DNA from: Lactobacillus corticis
GTDB taxonomy: Bacteria; Bacillota; Bacilli; Lactobacillales; Lactobacillaceae
Direction: 5' to 3'
Length of the DNA: 64,000 nucleotides
Assembly (NCBI RefSeq): GCF_018327645.1
Contig: NZ_BMAY01000005.1
Location: 1 to 64,000 of the forward strand
In this document: positions 19,200 through 28,225 of the stretch, one piece after another
Numbering within the stretch: the stretch's first letter is position 1
Layout: every line of letters begins with the position of its first letter
Notes under the pieces: generated by a model
What the model saw: only the letters and a program-made list of their open reading frames with translations
The model's database searches: none
What the model was told of the DNA's origin: nothing
Program-made: the position numbers and the translations under genes

Positions 19200-19279
19200 C
19201 TGTCTTTTTAGAGTTTATTTTTCCCTATTACGAGTAAATATGATAACCTTAATTCTAGAGAAAAAGGAGGAAGCTTTGA

Positions 19280-20548
19280 ATGGCAACCCAATATATTGAC
19301 CCACGTCAAGCGAGATGTTCTTTTTGCGGTAAAACCCAAGATCAAGTTAAAAAGATGATCGCTGGCAATAACGGTGCTTATATTTGCGACGAGTGTGTGA
19401 CTCTCTCAAAAAAGATTATTCAAGATGAAATTCAAATTGATGCCATTGAGCAAGCGGCAGAACTGCCAAAGCCAATGGAAATCAAAAAGCAATTGGATGA
19501 ATATGTGATCGGTCAGGATCGGGCAAAACAAGTCCTTTCTGTAGCTGTTTATAATCACTATAAGAGAATCAGTCAGATGGATTTCGACTCTTCAATTGAG
19601 TTGAAGAAATCTAACATTGCTCTGATAGGACCTACGGGTTCAGGTAAAACCTATTTAGCTCAGACTTTAGCGAGAATTCTAAACGTTCCATTTGCAATAG
19701 CAGATGCGACCACTTTAACTGAAGCTGGCTATGTAGGTGAGGATGTCGAAAATATTTTGTTGAAATTATTGCGCAATGCTAATTTCGACATTGAACGGGC
19801 TGAACGAGGCATTGTTTATATCGACGAAATTGACAAGATTTCTAAGAAATCAGAAAATGTCTCAATTACTCGCGATGTTTCAGGTGAAGGCGTTCAACAA
19901 TCACTTTTAAAGATTTTGGAAGGCACGATTGCTTCTGTTCCGCCTCAAGGTGGCCGGAAACATCCACAACAAGAAATGATCCAAATTGATACCACTAACA
20001 TCTTATTTATCGTTGGTGGGGCCTTTGACGGAATTGAAGGAATCGTTAAGAATCGCATGGGGAAGAAAACCATTGGTTTTGGAGCAGAACAAAGCTATCA
20101 GGCTGCTGATGGAGATGCATGGACCAAGAACTTAACTACCGGTGATTTGGTTAAATTTGGTTTGATTCCTGAATTTATTGGGCGGATTCCAGTTATTGCT
20201 ACATTAGATAAGTTAACTGAAGCTGATTTGGTACGGATTTTAACCGAGCCTAAAGATGCTCTAGTTAAGCAATATGAGAAGCTAATGGATTTAGACCATG
20301 TTGAACTAAAGTTCACGACAGAGGCTCTTAAAGCCATTGCTAACGAGGCAATTGAACGTAATATGGGCGCTCGTGGATTACGGACAATAATCGAAAATGC
20401 CTTAATGGATACGATGTATCGTACGCCTAGTGAGGAAGATATTGAGGCGGTTAAGATTACCAAAGATGTAATTACCAAGAATGCCAAACCAGAAATTATC
20501 CGTTATCACGAAGACGACCAAGGGCAGGTTGCAGCCGATGATCATTAA
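19280..20548 (+). CDS. clpX: ATP-dependent Clp protease ATP-binding subunit ClpX
   Basis: AAA+ unfoldase that feeds substrates to ClpP. 422 residues: N-terminal zinc-binding domain with four Cys (13, 16, 36, 39), Walker A GPTGSGKT near residue 117, Walker B VYIDEID, and the sensor segment RNMGARGLR. The ATG follows AAAGGAGG. I see no CtsR or CIRCE site in the 90 bases upstream. engB starts inside its last 11 bases, so the two are co-translated. Confidence 0.97.
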   Translation: MATQYIDPRQARCSFCGKTQDQVKKMIAGNNGAYICDECVTLSKKIIQDEIQIDAIEQAAELPKPMEIKKQLDEYVIGQDRAKQVLSVAVYNHYKRISQMDFDSSIELKKSNIALIGPTGSGKTYLAQTLARILNVPFAIADATTLTEAGYVGEDVENILLKLLRNANFDIERAERGIVYIDEIDKISKKSENVSITRDVSGEGVQQSLLKILEGTIASVPPQGGRKHPQQEMIQIDTTNILFIVGGAFDGIEGIVKNRMGKKTIGFGAEQSYQAADGDAWTKNLTTGDLVKFGLIPEFIGRIPVIATLDKLTEADLVRILTEPKDALVKQYEKLMDLDHVELKFTTEALKAIANEAIERNMGARGLRTIIENALMDTMYRTPSEEDIEAVKITKDVITKNAKPEIIRYHEDDQGQVAADDH

Positions 20549-21128
20549 ACAGTCAAAATATGCTGTGAGTGCAGTCAAAGAATCTCAGTATCCCCAAGAT
20601 GATCTGCCAGAAATCGCGCTTGCGGGCAGATCAAATGTGGGTAAATCAAGTTTGATTAATACCTTTTTGGGTAGAAAAAATTTAGCCCGGACATCTTCAC
20701 AACCGGGAAAGACTCAGACCTTAAATTTTTATTTGGCCAATGAAGCTTTTTATTTGGTTGATGTTCCTGGGTACGGTTTTGCCAAGGTTTCCCAGAAAAA
20801 GCGGGAACAATTTGGCGAAATGATTCAAGACTACTTGGAAACTAGGGCAGATCTATGTGGTTTGATTTTATTAATTGACGCTCGACACCAGCCAACTAAA
20901 GATGACATAAGCATGTACAATTATGCATTGCTGCTCAATTTGCCAATTTTGGTTGTATGCACCAAAATGGATAAGCTCAAGAAAAATGAAGTCCAGCAAG
21001 TACAGTCGCGTCTTGGCAAGTACCTCGATTTGAATCATGATAATGTTACGGTGCTTACCTTTAGTTCAGTTACTAAACTTCATTTAGCTGAACTGGGCGA
21101 TTGGATTGAAGATAAAGTTTCAGAATAA
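20538..21128 (+). CDS. engB: Ribosome biogenesis GTP-binding protein YsxC/EngB
   Basis: GTPase needed for late 50S subunit assembly. About 196 residues starting [19 protein letters not shown], with GRSNVGKSS (G1), [10 protein letters not shown] (G3) and CTKMDK (G4). The ATG at 20538 matches the family start; extending upstream would run deep into clpX without a ribosome binding site. It overlaps clpX by 11 bases, the conserved clpX-engB pairing. A bidirectional terminator follows. Confidence 0.93.
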   Translation: MIIKQSKYAVSAVKESQYPQDDLPEIALAGRSNVGKSSLINTFLGRKNLARTSSQPGKTQTLNFYLANEAFYLVDVPGYGFAKVSQKKREQFGEMIQDYLETRADLCGLILLIDARHQPTKDDISMYNYALLLNLPILVVCTKMDKLKKNEVQQVQSRLGKYLDLNHDNVTVLTFSSVTKLHLAELGDWIEDKVSE

Positions 21129-21175
21129 AAAAGACATTCGTGCTGCGTTTATCAGACAGCATGAATGCCTTTTTA
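21126..21175. terminator. Bidirectional terminator between engB and the lipase-like gene
   Basis: GACATTCGTGCTG pairs with CAGCATGAATGCC (about 21132-21144 and 21157-21169) with A and T runs on either side. It serves engB on the plus strand and the convergent gene at 21173 on the minus strand. Confidence 0.85.
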
Positions 21176-22780
21176 TTTGTTTTTGAGGTGTCGCTTGCGA
21201 TAGCGGAAAAGTTCTTCTGCAAGGCGGAAAAAGCCATATACGACTAGGAGAATTCCCAGGATAACAATTGATTTTAGGGTAAAGTAATTAGGATTTATGA
21301 TAATAACAATCCCAATCCCAAAAGCCGCTATTGTTTCAATTCCGAGAAGCAGGCGCATCCCAATGGTTGAGGTTTTTGATAAAATTGTCTGCCGCAATTT
21401 TACATAAGCATAGATCAGCAACACCACTCCCAAGAAGTAATGAGCCAAGATAAAAAGCAAGTAATTATTGGAAATTAGGGCAATTGCAAGCCCAAAGATC
21501 AACATGTAGGTGCTTATGAAGAATCGCTTTTGCTGAGGTTTTAGCTTGGCATTTGCTGTACTTAAGATGCGATTGAAGCAAAAAACGAGGGCAGCGATTG
21601 CTGCAATACTGGCAAAAATTCTAATTGCATATTGAGGATAGGTTAGGCAGACAATCCCCAACAAGATTAAGACCCAAGCCATGCGTGATCCAGGAGACAG
21701 CAAGGCTCGCGACAATTCAAGATTTTTTAGGGTATTCCAAATTGATGAAAACAGACTACCAAAAACAAAACGGGTTCGGCGAGAAGAATTGGCAAACGAA
21801 AACAGAATCGCACCAAAGCCCCCAAAGCCATTTTTGTCCAATTCGGTTATTTTTTCAGCCCCACCAGCTGCCAGGGCTGAGAACAGATCGTTGGTTAAAC
21901 TTTCCCGCTCTTCTAAAGTAGCGTCACCAATCCATTGGTTTATCAACTCGTTATAAATCCGTGCCTGCGGATTTCGATGTTTGATCTTTACCAGGTGTGA
22001 GCCCTCAATTTGCCAGCTAAAAGCATCGTGTTGACTCAGTCCAGAACGGTTAGCAATAACAATTTGGGCACTAGGAGCCTGTGGTTCGAACAAGCGACCA
22101 ATTACGCTAAATTCTGGAACATAACGCTTTAGGTGCTCTTTAAGATAATTACTTGGGACTGGCTTGTCCAGTTCAGAGGCAATTCCGGGTGAGTCAAAAG
22201 TGAAAATGCTTTGAATACGTTTCCTTTTTTCATCGTCAACGTTAATTGCTGCATATTCTGCCAAGTTGCCACCCTTAGAGTGACCGCCTAGGTAGTAGGG
22301 CTGGTCGTCAAGTTCCATTATCTTGCTGACAAAAGCTAGAGCTTGTTGCTGGGCAGCGGTAACTTTGAAGCTAATTTCAAAATCCTCTTTCCAGCCTACG
22401 ATTGAGTCATCAGTTCCTCTAAAAGATAGGTAATTAAGCCCATTATCCAAAGTGATTTTTAGAGCACAAAACTGTGTCTCTTGATTTAAAATATTGACAT
22501 AATAAGAAAGTTGCGCTTGATTAAAGCGATCAGATTCCATTAAGACCTGAAGATAATTTCTAAAAGTAAAATGATCTCGGTCGGCATTTGGACCATTAAA
22601 GTAAGCTTTTCCAGCGTCTAATAAAGTCATTGTCTGCCCATCATCAGGAACAATGCCAGAAAAGTCAACGTAAGAAAGCATAGCTAAAACAAGCGCATCT
22701 GCTTCATTGAAAGGAGCGGTGGTAAGTGCAATATCGCCACGCCATTTTAAGTATGAAGTTAGTGAATTGTCTTCGCTCAA
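21173..22780 (-). CDS. DUF2974-like predicted lipase fused to a HdeD-like membrane domain
   Basis: A protein of about 535 residues with two parts. Residues 1-280 look like the DUF2974 alpha/beta-hydrolase family: YLSFRGTDD and the nucleophile elbow GGHSKGGNL (Ser about 168). Residues about 365-530 contain six or so membrane helices resembling DUF308/HdeD. The substrate is unknown; a membrane-tethered lipase or esterase is the best inference. GTG at 22789 lies only 2 bases from AAAGGA, so the TTG at 22780 with better spacing is preferred. It stands alone, convergent with engB and divergent from the C39-like gene. Confidence 0.65.
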   Translation of the reverse strand: MSEDNSLTSYLKWRGDIALTTAPFNEADALVLAMLSYVDFSGIVPDDGQTMTLLDAGKAYFNGPNADRDHFTFRNYLQVLMESDRFNQAQLSYYVNILNQETQFCALKITLDNGLNYLSFRGTDDSIVGWKEDFEISFKVTAAQQQALAFVSKIMELDDQPYYLGGHSKGGNLAEYAAINVDDEKRKRIQSIFTFDSPGIASELDKPVPSNYLKEHLKRYVPEFSVIGRLFEPQAPSAQIVIANRSGLSQHDAFSWQIEGSHLVKIKHRNPQARIYNELINQWIGDATLEERESLTNDLFSALAAGGAEKITELDKNGFGGFGAILFSFANSSRRTRFVFGSLFSSIWNTLKNLELSRALLSPGSRMAWVLILLGIVCLTYPQYAIRIFASIAAIAALVFCFNRILSTANAKLKPQQKRFFISTYMLIFGLAIALISNNYLLFILAHYFLGVVLLIYAYVKLRQTILSKTSTIGMRLLLGIETIAAFGIGIVIIINPNYFTLKSIVILGILLVVYGFFRLAEELFRYRKRHLKNK

Positions 22781-22917
22781 ATTAATCACTTCCTTTACAC
22801 TTTAATTTTAACATTCTGGTCTAGCATAATGATTGAGTAAATTTTGAAGAAATGGTTTATTTTTCGCCAAAAACTAGGAATATTTAAAAAACTTCTAGCT
22901 GTCAAAACAAATTAAGC

Positions 22918-22923
22918 TATAAT
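22918..22923 (+). promoter_or_regulatory. -10 element of the C39-like peptidase gene
   Basis: Perfect TATAAT 24 bases upstream of the GTG start at 22947. The -35 region has no good match, so the promoter call is tentative. Confidence 0.4.
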
Positions 22924-22946
22924 CGTCTACATGGGAGGATTTTAGT

Positions 22947-24008
22947 GTGAATCGAAAAATTACATTAATTATGAGTACAGCAGCAGCTCTAGCCCTATTT
23001 GCTAGACCGACCTTTGCTGCAAGCGACCAGAGTAGTCAAAGTACAACTAGTCAAAACTCTAGTATCAACAGCTCAATTTCTAGCAGCTCAAGTAGTTCAA
23101 GTAGTTCAAGCAGCTCAAGCAGCTCAAGCAAAATCAGTAGTTCGAACACGTCGACTAGCTCCAGTAGCCAGAGCCAACAAAGTTCGAGTACCTCGTCAAA
23201 AACCAGCTCGCAGAATAAACAGTCATCTCATGCCAAACCTAAGCCAACTAAACCAAAACACCAGAAAAAGCTGCCAACTGGTTGGCGGAAAGCAGGGAAG
23301 AAGCGGTATTATTTAAAAAAGGGCAAACGCTTAAAAGGCTTGCATAAAGTAGGAAAATATCATTACCTATTTGACAAATATGGCTACGTGATGACCGGAT
23401 TAAGAAAGAAGCCACATGCTTCCAGCTATGTGTACCTAAATCGTTATGGCCATCAACAATTTAAGAATACTCGTACCAGTAAACGATATTATTGGATTAG
23501 TCACACAGGTAAGGTAACAGGAGTAAAAAATTACGCTAAAAACATTAGTCAAAGACCCAACATGCCTACTGGTTGTGAGATTACAGCAGCTACCATGATG
23601 ATCAACTTTGCCGGTCATCATATTACTAAAGAGCAAGCTGCTCGGGTAATGCCCCGTAGTTCCAACCCAAATAAAGGATTTATTGGCTCTCCATATAAAG
23701 AGTATCCTGCCGGTTATTGGGTAGCTCCCTTGGGTTTGCGCAGCACAGTTAAGCATTATCTGGGAACAGCAGATGTGATGACGGGTTGTTCATTAGGCTC
23801 GCTAGAGAAGAAACTGATTCGTGGCCATTTGGTAGTAGTTTGGGTACGCTGGGTGGATGGTTTTTACAATCATGCTCTTGCCTTAACTGGCTATCATGGC
23901 AATACCATTTATTTCAATGATCCTTGGACTGGCAGCAAGCGGTCAATGAGTCGTTCACAATTTTATTACCACTGGCGTTTGAATGCGCGCAGGGCCTTGA
24001 GTTATTAA
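22947..24008 (+). CDS. Secreted C39-like cysteine peptidase with Ser-rich linker
   Basis: 353 residues: a signal peptide (1-24, ending TFAAS), a Ser/Thr/Gln linker (25-85) encoded partly by a 9-base minisatellite, a Lys-rich segment, two or three cell-wall-binding-like repeats of the KRYYLKKGKRLKGLHKVGKYHYLF type (about 113-190), and a C-terminal C39_2-type peptidase domain. The likely catalytic triad is Cys210 (TGCEITAA), His309 (NHALALTGY) and Asp325 (NDPW). The GTG start follows GGAGG. It is probably a surface enzyme acting on peptidoglycan peptides or proteins; the substrate is not known. Confidence 0.75.
   Translation: MNRKITLIMSTAAALALFARPTFAASDQSSQSTTSQNSSINSSISSSSSSSSSSSSSSSSSKISSSNTSTSSSSQSQQSSSTSSKTSSQNKQSSHAKPKPTKPKHQKKLPTGWRKAGKKRYYLKKGKRLKGLHKVGKYHYLFDKYGYVMTGLRKKPHASSYVYLNRYGHQQFKNTRTSKRYYWISHTGKVTGVKNYAKNISQRPNMPTGCEITAATMMINFAGHHITKEQAARVMPRSSNPNKGFIGSPYKEYPAGYWVAPLGLRSTVKHYLGTADVMTGCSLGSLEKKLIRGHLVVVWVRWVDGFYNHALALTGYHGNTIYFNDPWTGSKRSMSRSQFYYHWRLNARRALSY
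23082..23126 (+). repeat. Nine-base minisatellite AGYAGYTCA, five copies
   Basis: Five head-to-tail copies of AGC/AGT-AGC/AGT-TCA encode fifteen consecutive Ser in the linker of the C39-like protein. The unit length is a multiple of three, so slippage would change linker length without breaking the frame. The same unit occurs twice in comEA (9171-9188). Confidence 0.85.
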
Positions 24009-24017
24009 TTGAGTAGC

Positions 24018-24051
24018 AAAAAAGACACATCATTTTTTGATGTGTCTTTTT
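24018..24051. terminator. Bidirectional terminator between the peptidase and the 45-residue protein
   Basis: AAAAAGACACATCA pairs perfectly with TGATGTGTCTTTTT around a short T loop, 10 bases after the peptidase stop and just after the stop of the convergent small gene. Confidence 0.88.
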
Positions 24052-24053
24052 GC

Positions 24054-24191
24054 TTAGTCATGCTTTTCGGCTGATTTTTGATCAGTTTCCTTAGTTGGCT
24101 TTTGTTTAGTTTTCTTTTTTGGATCTGGAACTACCGCAAACTTCTCCAACATGCTGTCCAGATCATCTTGACGTTTAAAAGTTAATCCCAT
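24054..24191 (-). CDS. 45-residue small protein (SPJ_0845-like)
   Basis: A short gene missed by length cut-offs. It encodes 45 residues: MGLTFKRQDDLDSMLEKFAV, then VPDPKKK and a Lys/Thr/Gln-rich tail ending AEKHD. A strong AAGGAG lies 8 bases before the ATG, the stop is followed at once by a terminator, and it begins 14 bases after the nucleoside hydrolase on the same strand. The N-terminus resembles the SPJ_0845 family of tiny conserved lactobacillus/streptococcus proteins, whose function I do not know. The family name is from memory; the gene call itself is well supported. Confidence 0.75.
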   Translation of the reverse strand: MGLTFKRQDDLDSMLEKFAVVPDPKKKTKQKPTKETDQKSAEKHD

Positions 24192-24205
24192 AATTTAGCT
24201 CCTTG

Positions 24206-25135
24206 CTATTTAGCTCTTTTTAAAAGGCTGTCAACTTTTTGATAAAAGAGGTCCTTGTTGGCCTTAGTGACAAGGGTGATTTCACGGCCATTCTCATCTT
24301 CAACGATTCGTCCGGCAGCTAATCCATGAGTGATGACTTTGGCCTTAGCTTGGCGCGTTTCTACTACTTCAGGATAGAGGGCACTGACAGTAGTTAAAAC
24401 ATCCCACAAATAGAGCTCAGCCATCGGTACCGAGACAATTAGGGCATAACCTTGGCCAACCAGATCGATTGCCGGATAACGCCGCAAACTAGCCCAATGC
24501 TGGCGTAGTTCGTCTGAGAGTGGCAATTCTTCGGTTGATTCTAAGCCCACCATTTGGATATCAAGCTTGGAATCAAAAACTCGCTTGACCGCTTCGGGAT
24601 CCCAAAAGGCATTCCATTCTTGGGTTCCATCTGCGTTGACAATCGCTACATTGCCATGTCCGTCCAGCGATCCGCCCATCCAATACAATTTTGCTATTTT
24701 TTCTTCAATAGTTGGATCTTCATCCAATGCTCTAGCCAAATCGGTTAAAGGGCCAGTCATGACTAAAGTTACTTTTTCTTTAGCTGCTTTTAGTTTGGCA
24801 ATCATATCTTCGTGTGCCGGCAACTCAGCTTCTTTGGTTTCGATCTTGCCGCTTTCGTTTAATAGTGGCAGGTAGTTGAAAGAATAAGTGGCCATCCGCC
24901 ATTCATGAGGGAATTGATTGATTGCCCGTGAGTTTGAACGGGCAACTGTTAAGGCATCCCCCCGTAAATTAAAGCGATCGGTCATCTTTCGACATGCTTC
25001 CACTGATGGGTCAAGATAGCCATCGGCGTCAATTGCGCCAACACCCAATAATTTGATATCGGGGGCCGTCAATAAAAGCAAATATGAGACTAGGTCATCA
25101 ATATTGCCGTCATGGTTAAAGTAAATTTCTTTCAT
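24206..25135 (-). CDS. Nucleoside hydrolase (IunH family)
   Basis: Cleaves the N-glycosidic bond of nucleosides to give ribose and a free base. 309 residues. The N-terminal FNHDGNIDDLVS carries the calcium-binding Asp cluster in the variant DGNIDD rather than the usual DPGIDD. Also present are VMTGPLTDLARAL and a C-terminal VDSLLKRAK. Substrate preference cannot be told from sequence. The ATG at 25135 follows AAAGG. It is probably co-transcribed with the 45-residue protein. Confidence 0.85.
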   Translation of the reverse strand: MKEIYFNHDGNIDDLVSYLLLLTAPDIKLLGVGAIDADGYLDPSVEACRKMTDRFNLRGDALTVARSNSRAINQFPHEWRMATYSFNYLPLLNESGKIETKEAELPAHEDMIAKLKAAKEKVTLVMTGPLTDLARALDEDPTIEEKIAKLYWMGGSLDGHGNVAIVNADGTQEWNAFWDPEAVKRVFDSKLDIQMVGLESTEELPLSDELRQHWASLRRYPAIDLVGQGYALIVSVPMAELYLWDVLTTVSALYPEVVETRQAKAKVITHGLAAGRIVEDENGREITLVTKANKDLFYQKVDSLLKRAK

Positions 25136-25210
25136 GCTTTTTTGCCTTTCACTGATAAGATAAGTCTATTTTAACAGGCAAAATGGGGATGCTACAAATT
25201 TTTTAATGCA

Positions 25211-25245
25211 TAGAAAATACAGTCTTAAGCAAAAGACTGTATTTG
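25211..25245 (-). terminator. Terminator after the minus-strand GH1 gene
   Basis: A perfect 12-base-pair stem (25215-25226 with 25233-25244), loop AAGCAA. On the minus strand it is followed by TTTTC, 17 bases after the GH1 stop codon. Confidence 0.78.
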
Positions 25246-25261
25246 GTTAAGCTAAGATATT

Positions 25262-26776
<1,515 letters not shown>

Positions 26777-26822
26777 TTATCTTAAAGCAAGGCTAATTTC
26801 TAAACATCTAGGTTCGGCAACG

Positions 26823-27527
26823 TTATTTATGGTTGAAGGTGAGGGAACCACGGTCAAAGCGGTTTCTGGCCTCCGATAACTCAAATGGTCGACCATCTCC
26901 CAGATATGCTTTTTGTTGAACGCATAAGACTGGGTCGTCTTTTTTACAGTCTAAATATTTTATATCGTAAGCATCAGCTCGATCTGCGGAAATTACGCGG
27001 TCATCTGCACCAATTTCAAAACCTAACACTTCTTTGATATAAGCATAAATTGATTTATGTAAAATTTCTGGCGTAATACCAGGAATAAGCTTAATCGGCA
27101 TAATGGTGTATTCCAATTTAGCCGGCTGGTTATCTAAGATTCGCTGTCGAATTATATCGTAAACTTCATCTTGAGGTCCAATTCCGAAAGCTTTACATTC
27201 TTCTTTGCTGGGTTTTCTAGTATTAAAGGCAATGATATTGCTTTGCACTTTGGCCCCGCCTTGGACATGGGCCGTAAAGCCGTCATTTTCACTGACCCCG
27301 GAATTTAAAAAGACTCGGGGAATGGATTTGGAAATAACAAAGGTACCATGTCCCTTAATCGTTTTAATTAAATTCTTGTTCTGTAAAAGCTTCATTGCGT
27401 GGACGATCGTTACCCGACTGGTTTGATATTTGGTTGCGAGCTCTGTTTGCTCGGGCAATCGATCCGTGTATTTTTTCTCAATAATATCTTTTTCAATATC
27501 ACTGGCAATTTCTTGATACCGGCTCAT
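26823..27527 (-). CDS. GntR-family transcriptional regulator with UTRA domain
   Basis: About 234 residues: a GntR winged helix at the N-terminus (MSRYQEIASDIEKDII ... LPEQTELATKYQTSRVTIVHAM) and a UTRA ligand-binding domain (about 80-230). This HutC-subfamily layout is common in regulators of phospho-beta-glucosidase genes (BglR/YdhQ type) that respond to sugar phosphates. The ATG at 27527 follows AGGGGGA; the longer frame has no ribosome binding site. It lies 110 bases upstream of the GH1 gene and is divergent from the PTS genes, so it probably controls both. A palindrome in its own promoter suggests autoregulation. Confidence 0.88.
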   Translation of the reverse strand: MSRYQEIASDIEKDIIEKKYTDRLPEQTELATKYQTSRVTIVHAMKLLQNKNLIKTIKGHGTFVISKSIPRVFLNSGVSENDGFTAHVQGGAKVQSNIIAFNTRKPSKEECKAFGIGPQDEVYDIIRQRILDNQPAKLEYTIMPIKLIPGITPEILHKSIYAYIKEVLGFEIGADDRVISADRADAYDIKYLDCKKDDPVLCVQQKAYLGDGRPFELSEARNRFDRGSLTFNHK

Positions 27528-27583
27528 GAAAAATCCCCCTTTATGTTCAAGTTTAAATTGACATGCACTTATCAAACTTATTG

Positions 27584-27599
27584 TACATACTCGTATGTA
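27584..27599. promoter_or_regulatory. Palindrome TACATAC-TC-GTATGTA in the gntR promoter
   Basis: Perfect 7-base arms with a 2-base centre, located between the candidate -35 and -10 of gntR. A compact palindrome in the spacer of its own promoter is typical for an autoregulating repressor operator. Confidence 0.5.
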
Positions 27600-27603
27600 A
27601 AAA

Positions 27604-27617
27604 TGAAAGCGTTAACA
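27604..27617. promoter_or_regulatory. cre site (CcpA) between gntR and the PTS genes
   Basis: TGAAAGCGTTAACA matches all positions of TGWAANCGNTNWCA. It overlaps the possible -35 of gntR on the minus strand and lies about 215 bases upstream of the expected PTS transcript start. Confidence 0.75.
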
Positions 27618-27770
27618 CCTAAAAATACAAAAAAGGCCATTTTTGAATAAAAACTGGTATTTAAGAATAAATAAGGGGGGTGAGCATGTAAACTTCAAAA
27701 AAAGTTGACATGTCGCAAAAGCCCATCAGATCGGCTTTTAAGTCACAAAAAAAGCGATTTGCGCAAGGCC

Positions 27771-27826
27771 CTTGTAAAAAAATAGGTTTACAAGCAACTG
27801 AAAGCGCTTTATAATTTTGCTTGTAA
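27771..27826. promoter_or_regulatory. Three TTTACAAG-type half-sites around the PTS promoter
   Basis: CTTGTAAA (27771-27778) faces TTTACAAG (27787-27794) across 8 bases. TTACAAGCAA (27788-27797) faces TTGCTTGTAA (27817-27826) across 19 bases as a perfect 10-base inverted repeat. The middle half-site covers the -35 and the outer ones flank the promoter, so bound repressors could block or loop the promoter. Confidence 0.5.
27787..27815 (+). promoter_or_regulatory. Promoter of the PTS IIB-IIA unit, with overlapping cre-like site
   Basis: TTTACA (27787-27792), 17-base spacer, TATAAT (27810-27815). The sequence TGAAAGCGCTTTAT (27799-27812) inside spacer and -10 matches the cre consensus except for its last CA. 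This is where CcpA would block RNA polymerase. Confidence 0.8.
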
Positions 27827-27874
27827 GCGAGATACGAAAGAAAAAATTTAAAACAGTTCTAGGAGGAAAACATC

Positions 27875-28210
27875 ATGGCAGAACAAACTATTATGTTGAA
27901 TTGTGCAGCAGGTATGAGCACAAGTTTATTGGTAACTAAGATGCAAGAAGCAGCTAAGGAACAAGGCATTGATGCTAAGATTTTTGCTTGCCCAGCTTCT
28001 GAAGCACAACAACATCTTGACAATGAAGATATTGATGTAGTTTTGCTTGGGCCTCAAGTGGGCTACATGAAATCAGACTTTGAAAACAAAGTTAAGGGCG
28101 CAGGCAAGGGTGGCAAGGATGTACCACTTGACGTCATTAATATGCAAGCATACGGCATGATGGATGGCAAGAAGGTTTTGGCGCAAGCTGAAAGCTTAAT
28201 CAATGGCTAG
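27875..28210 (+). CDS. PTS lactose/cellobiose-type IIB component
   Basis: Cytoplasmic phosphocarrier that passes phosphate from IIA to sugar on IIC. 111 residues; the phosphorylated Cys lies in LNCAAGMSTS near residue 11, the standard lactose/cellobiose-family site. AGGAGG precedes the ATG. It is the first gene after the strong regulated promoter, with IIA 15 bases downstream. The matching IIC is encoded in a second unit at 30706. Confidence 0.92.
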   Translation: MAEQTIMLNCAAGMSTSLLVTKMQEAAKEQGIDAKIFACPASEAQQHLDNEDIDVVLLGPQVGYMKSDFENKVKGAGKGGKDVPLDVINMQAYGMMDGKKVLAQAESLING

Positions 28211-28225
28211 TCTGAGGTGGTTGTA

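Larger units (their letters stand above)
27528..27874. other. Regulatory intergenic region between gntR and the PTS operon
   Basis: About 350 bases without a conventional gene. In order: a possible gntR promoter on the minus strand (TACAAT as complement of 27580-27585, weak -35 at 27603-27608), palindrome TACATAC-TC-GTATGTA (27584-27599), cre (27604-27617), a strong ribosome binding site followed directly by ATG TAA (27673-27691), hairpin AAAAGCC/GGCTTTT (27717-27739), three TTTACAAG-type half-sites (27771-27826), and the PTS promoter with a cre-like site. No tRNA or longer reading frame is seen. Confidence 0.7.

Noticed and set aside
19200-19279. Possible CtsR or CIRCE operator upstream of clpX
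   Set aside because: No GGTCAAA-type heptad repeat and no CIRCE inverted repeat can be seen in this stretch.
20098-20487. A 129-codon minus-strand frame opposite clpX
   Set aside because: Antisense shadow of a highly conserved AAA+ gene.
27700-27712. TTGACA at about 27705 as a -35 of the PTS operon
   Set aside because: No -10 hexamer lies 16-18 bases downstream; the promoter at 27787-27815 is far better.
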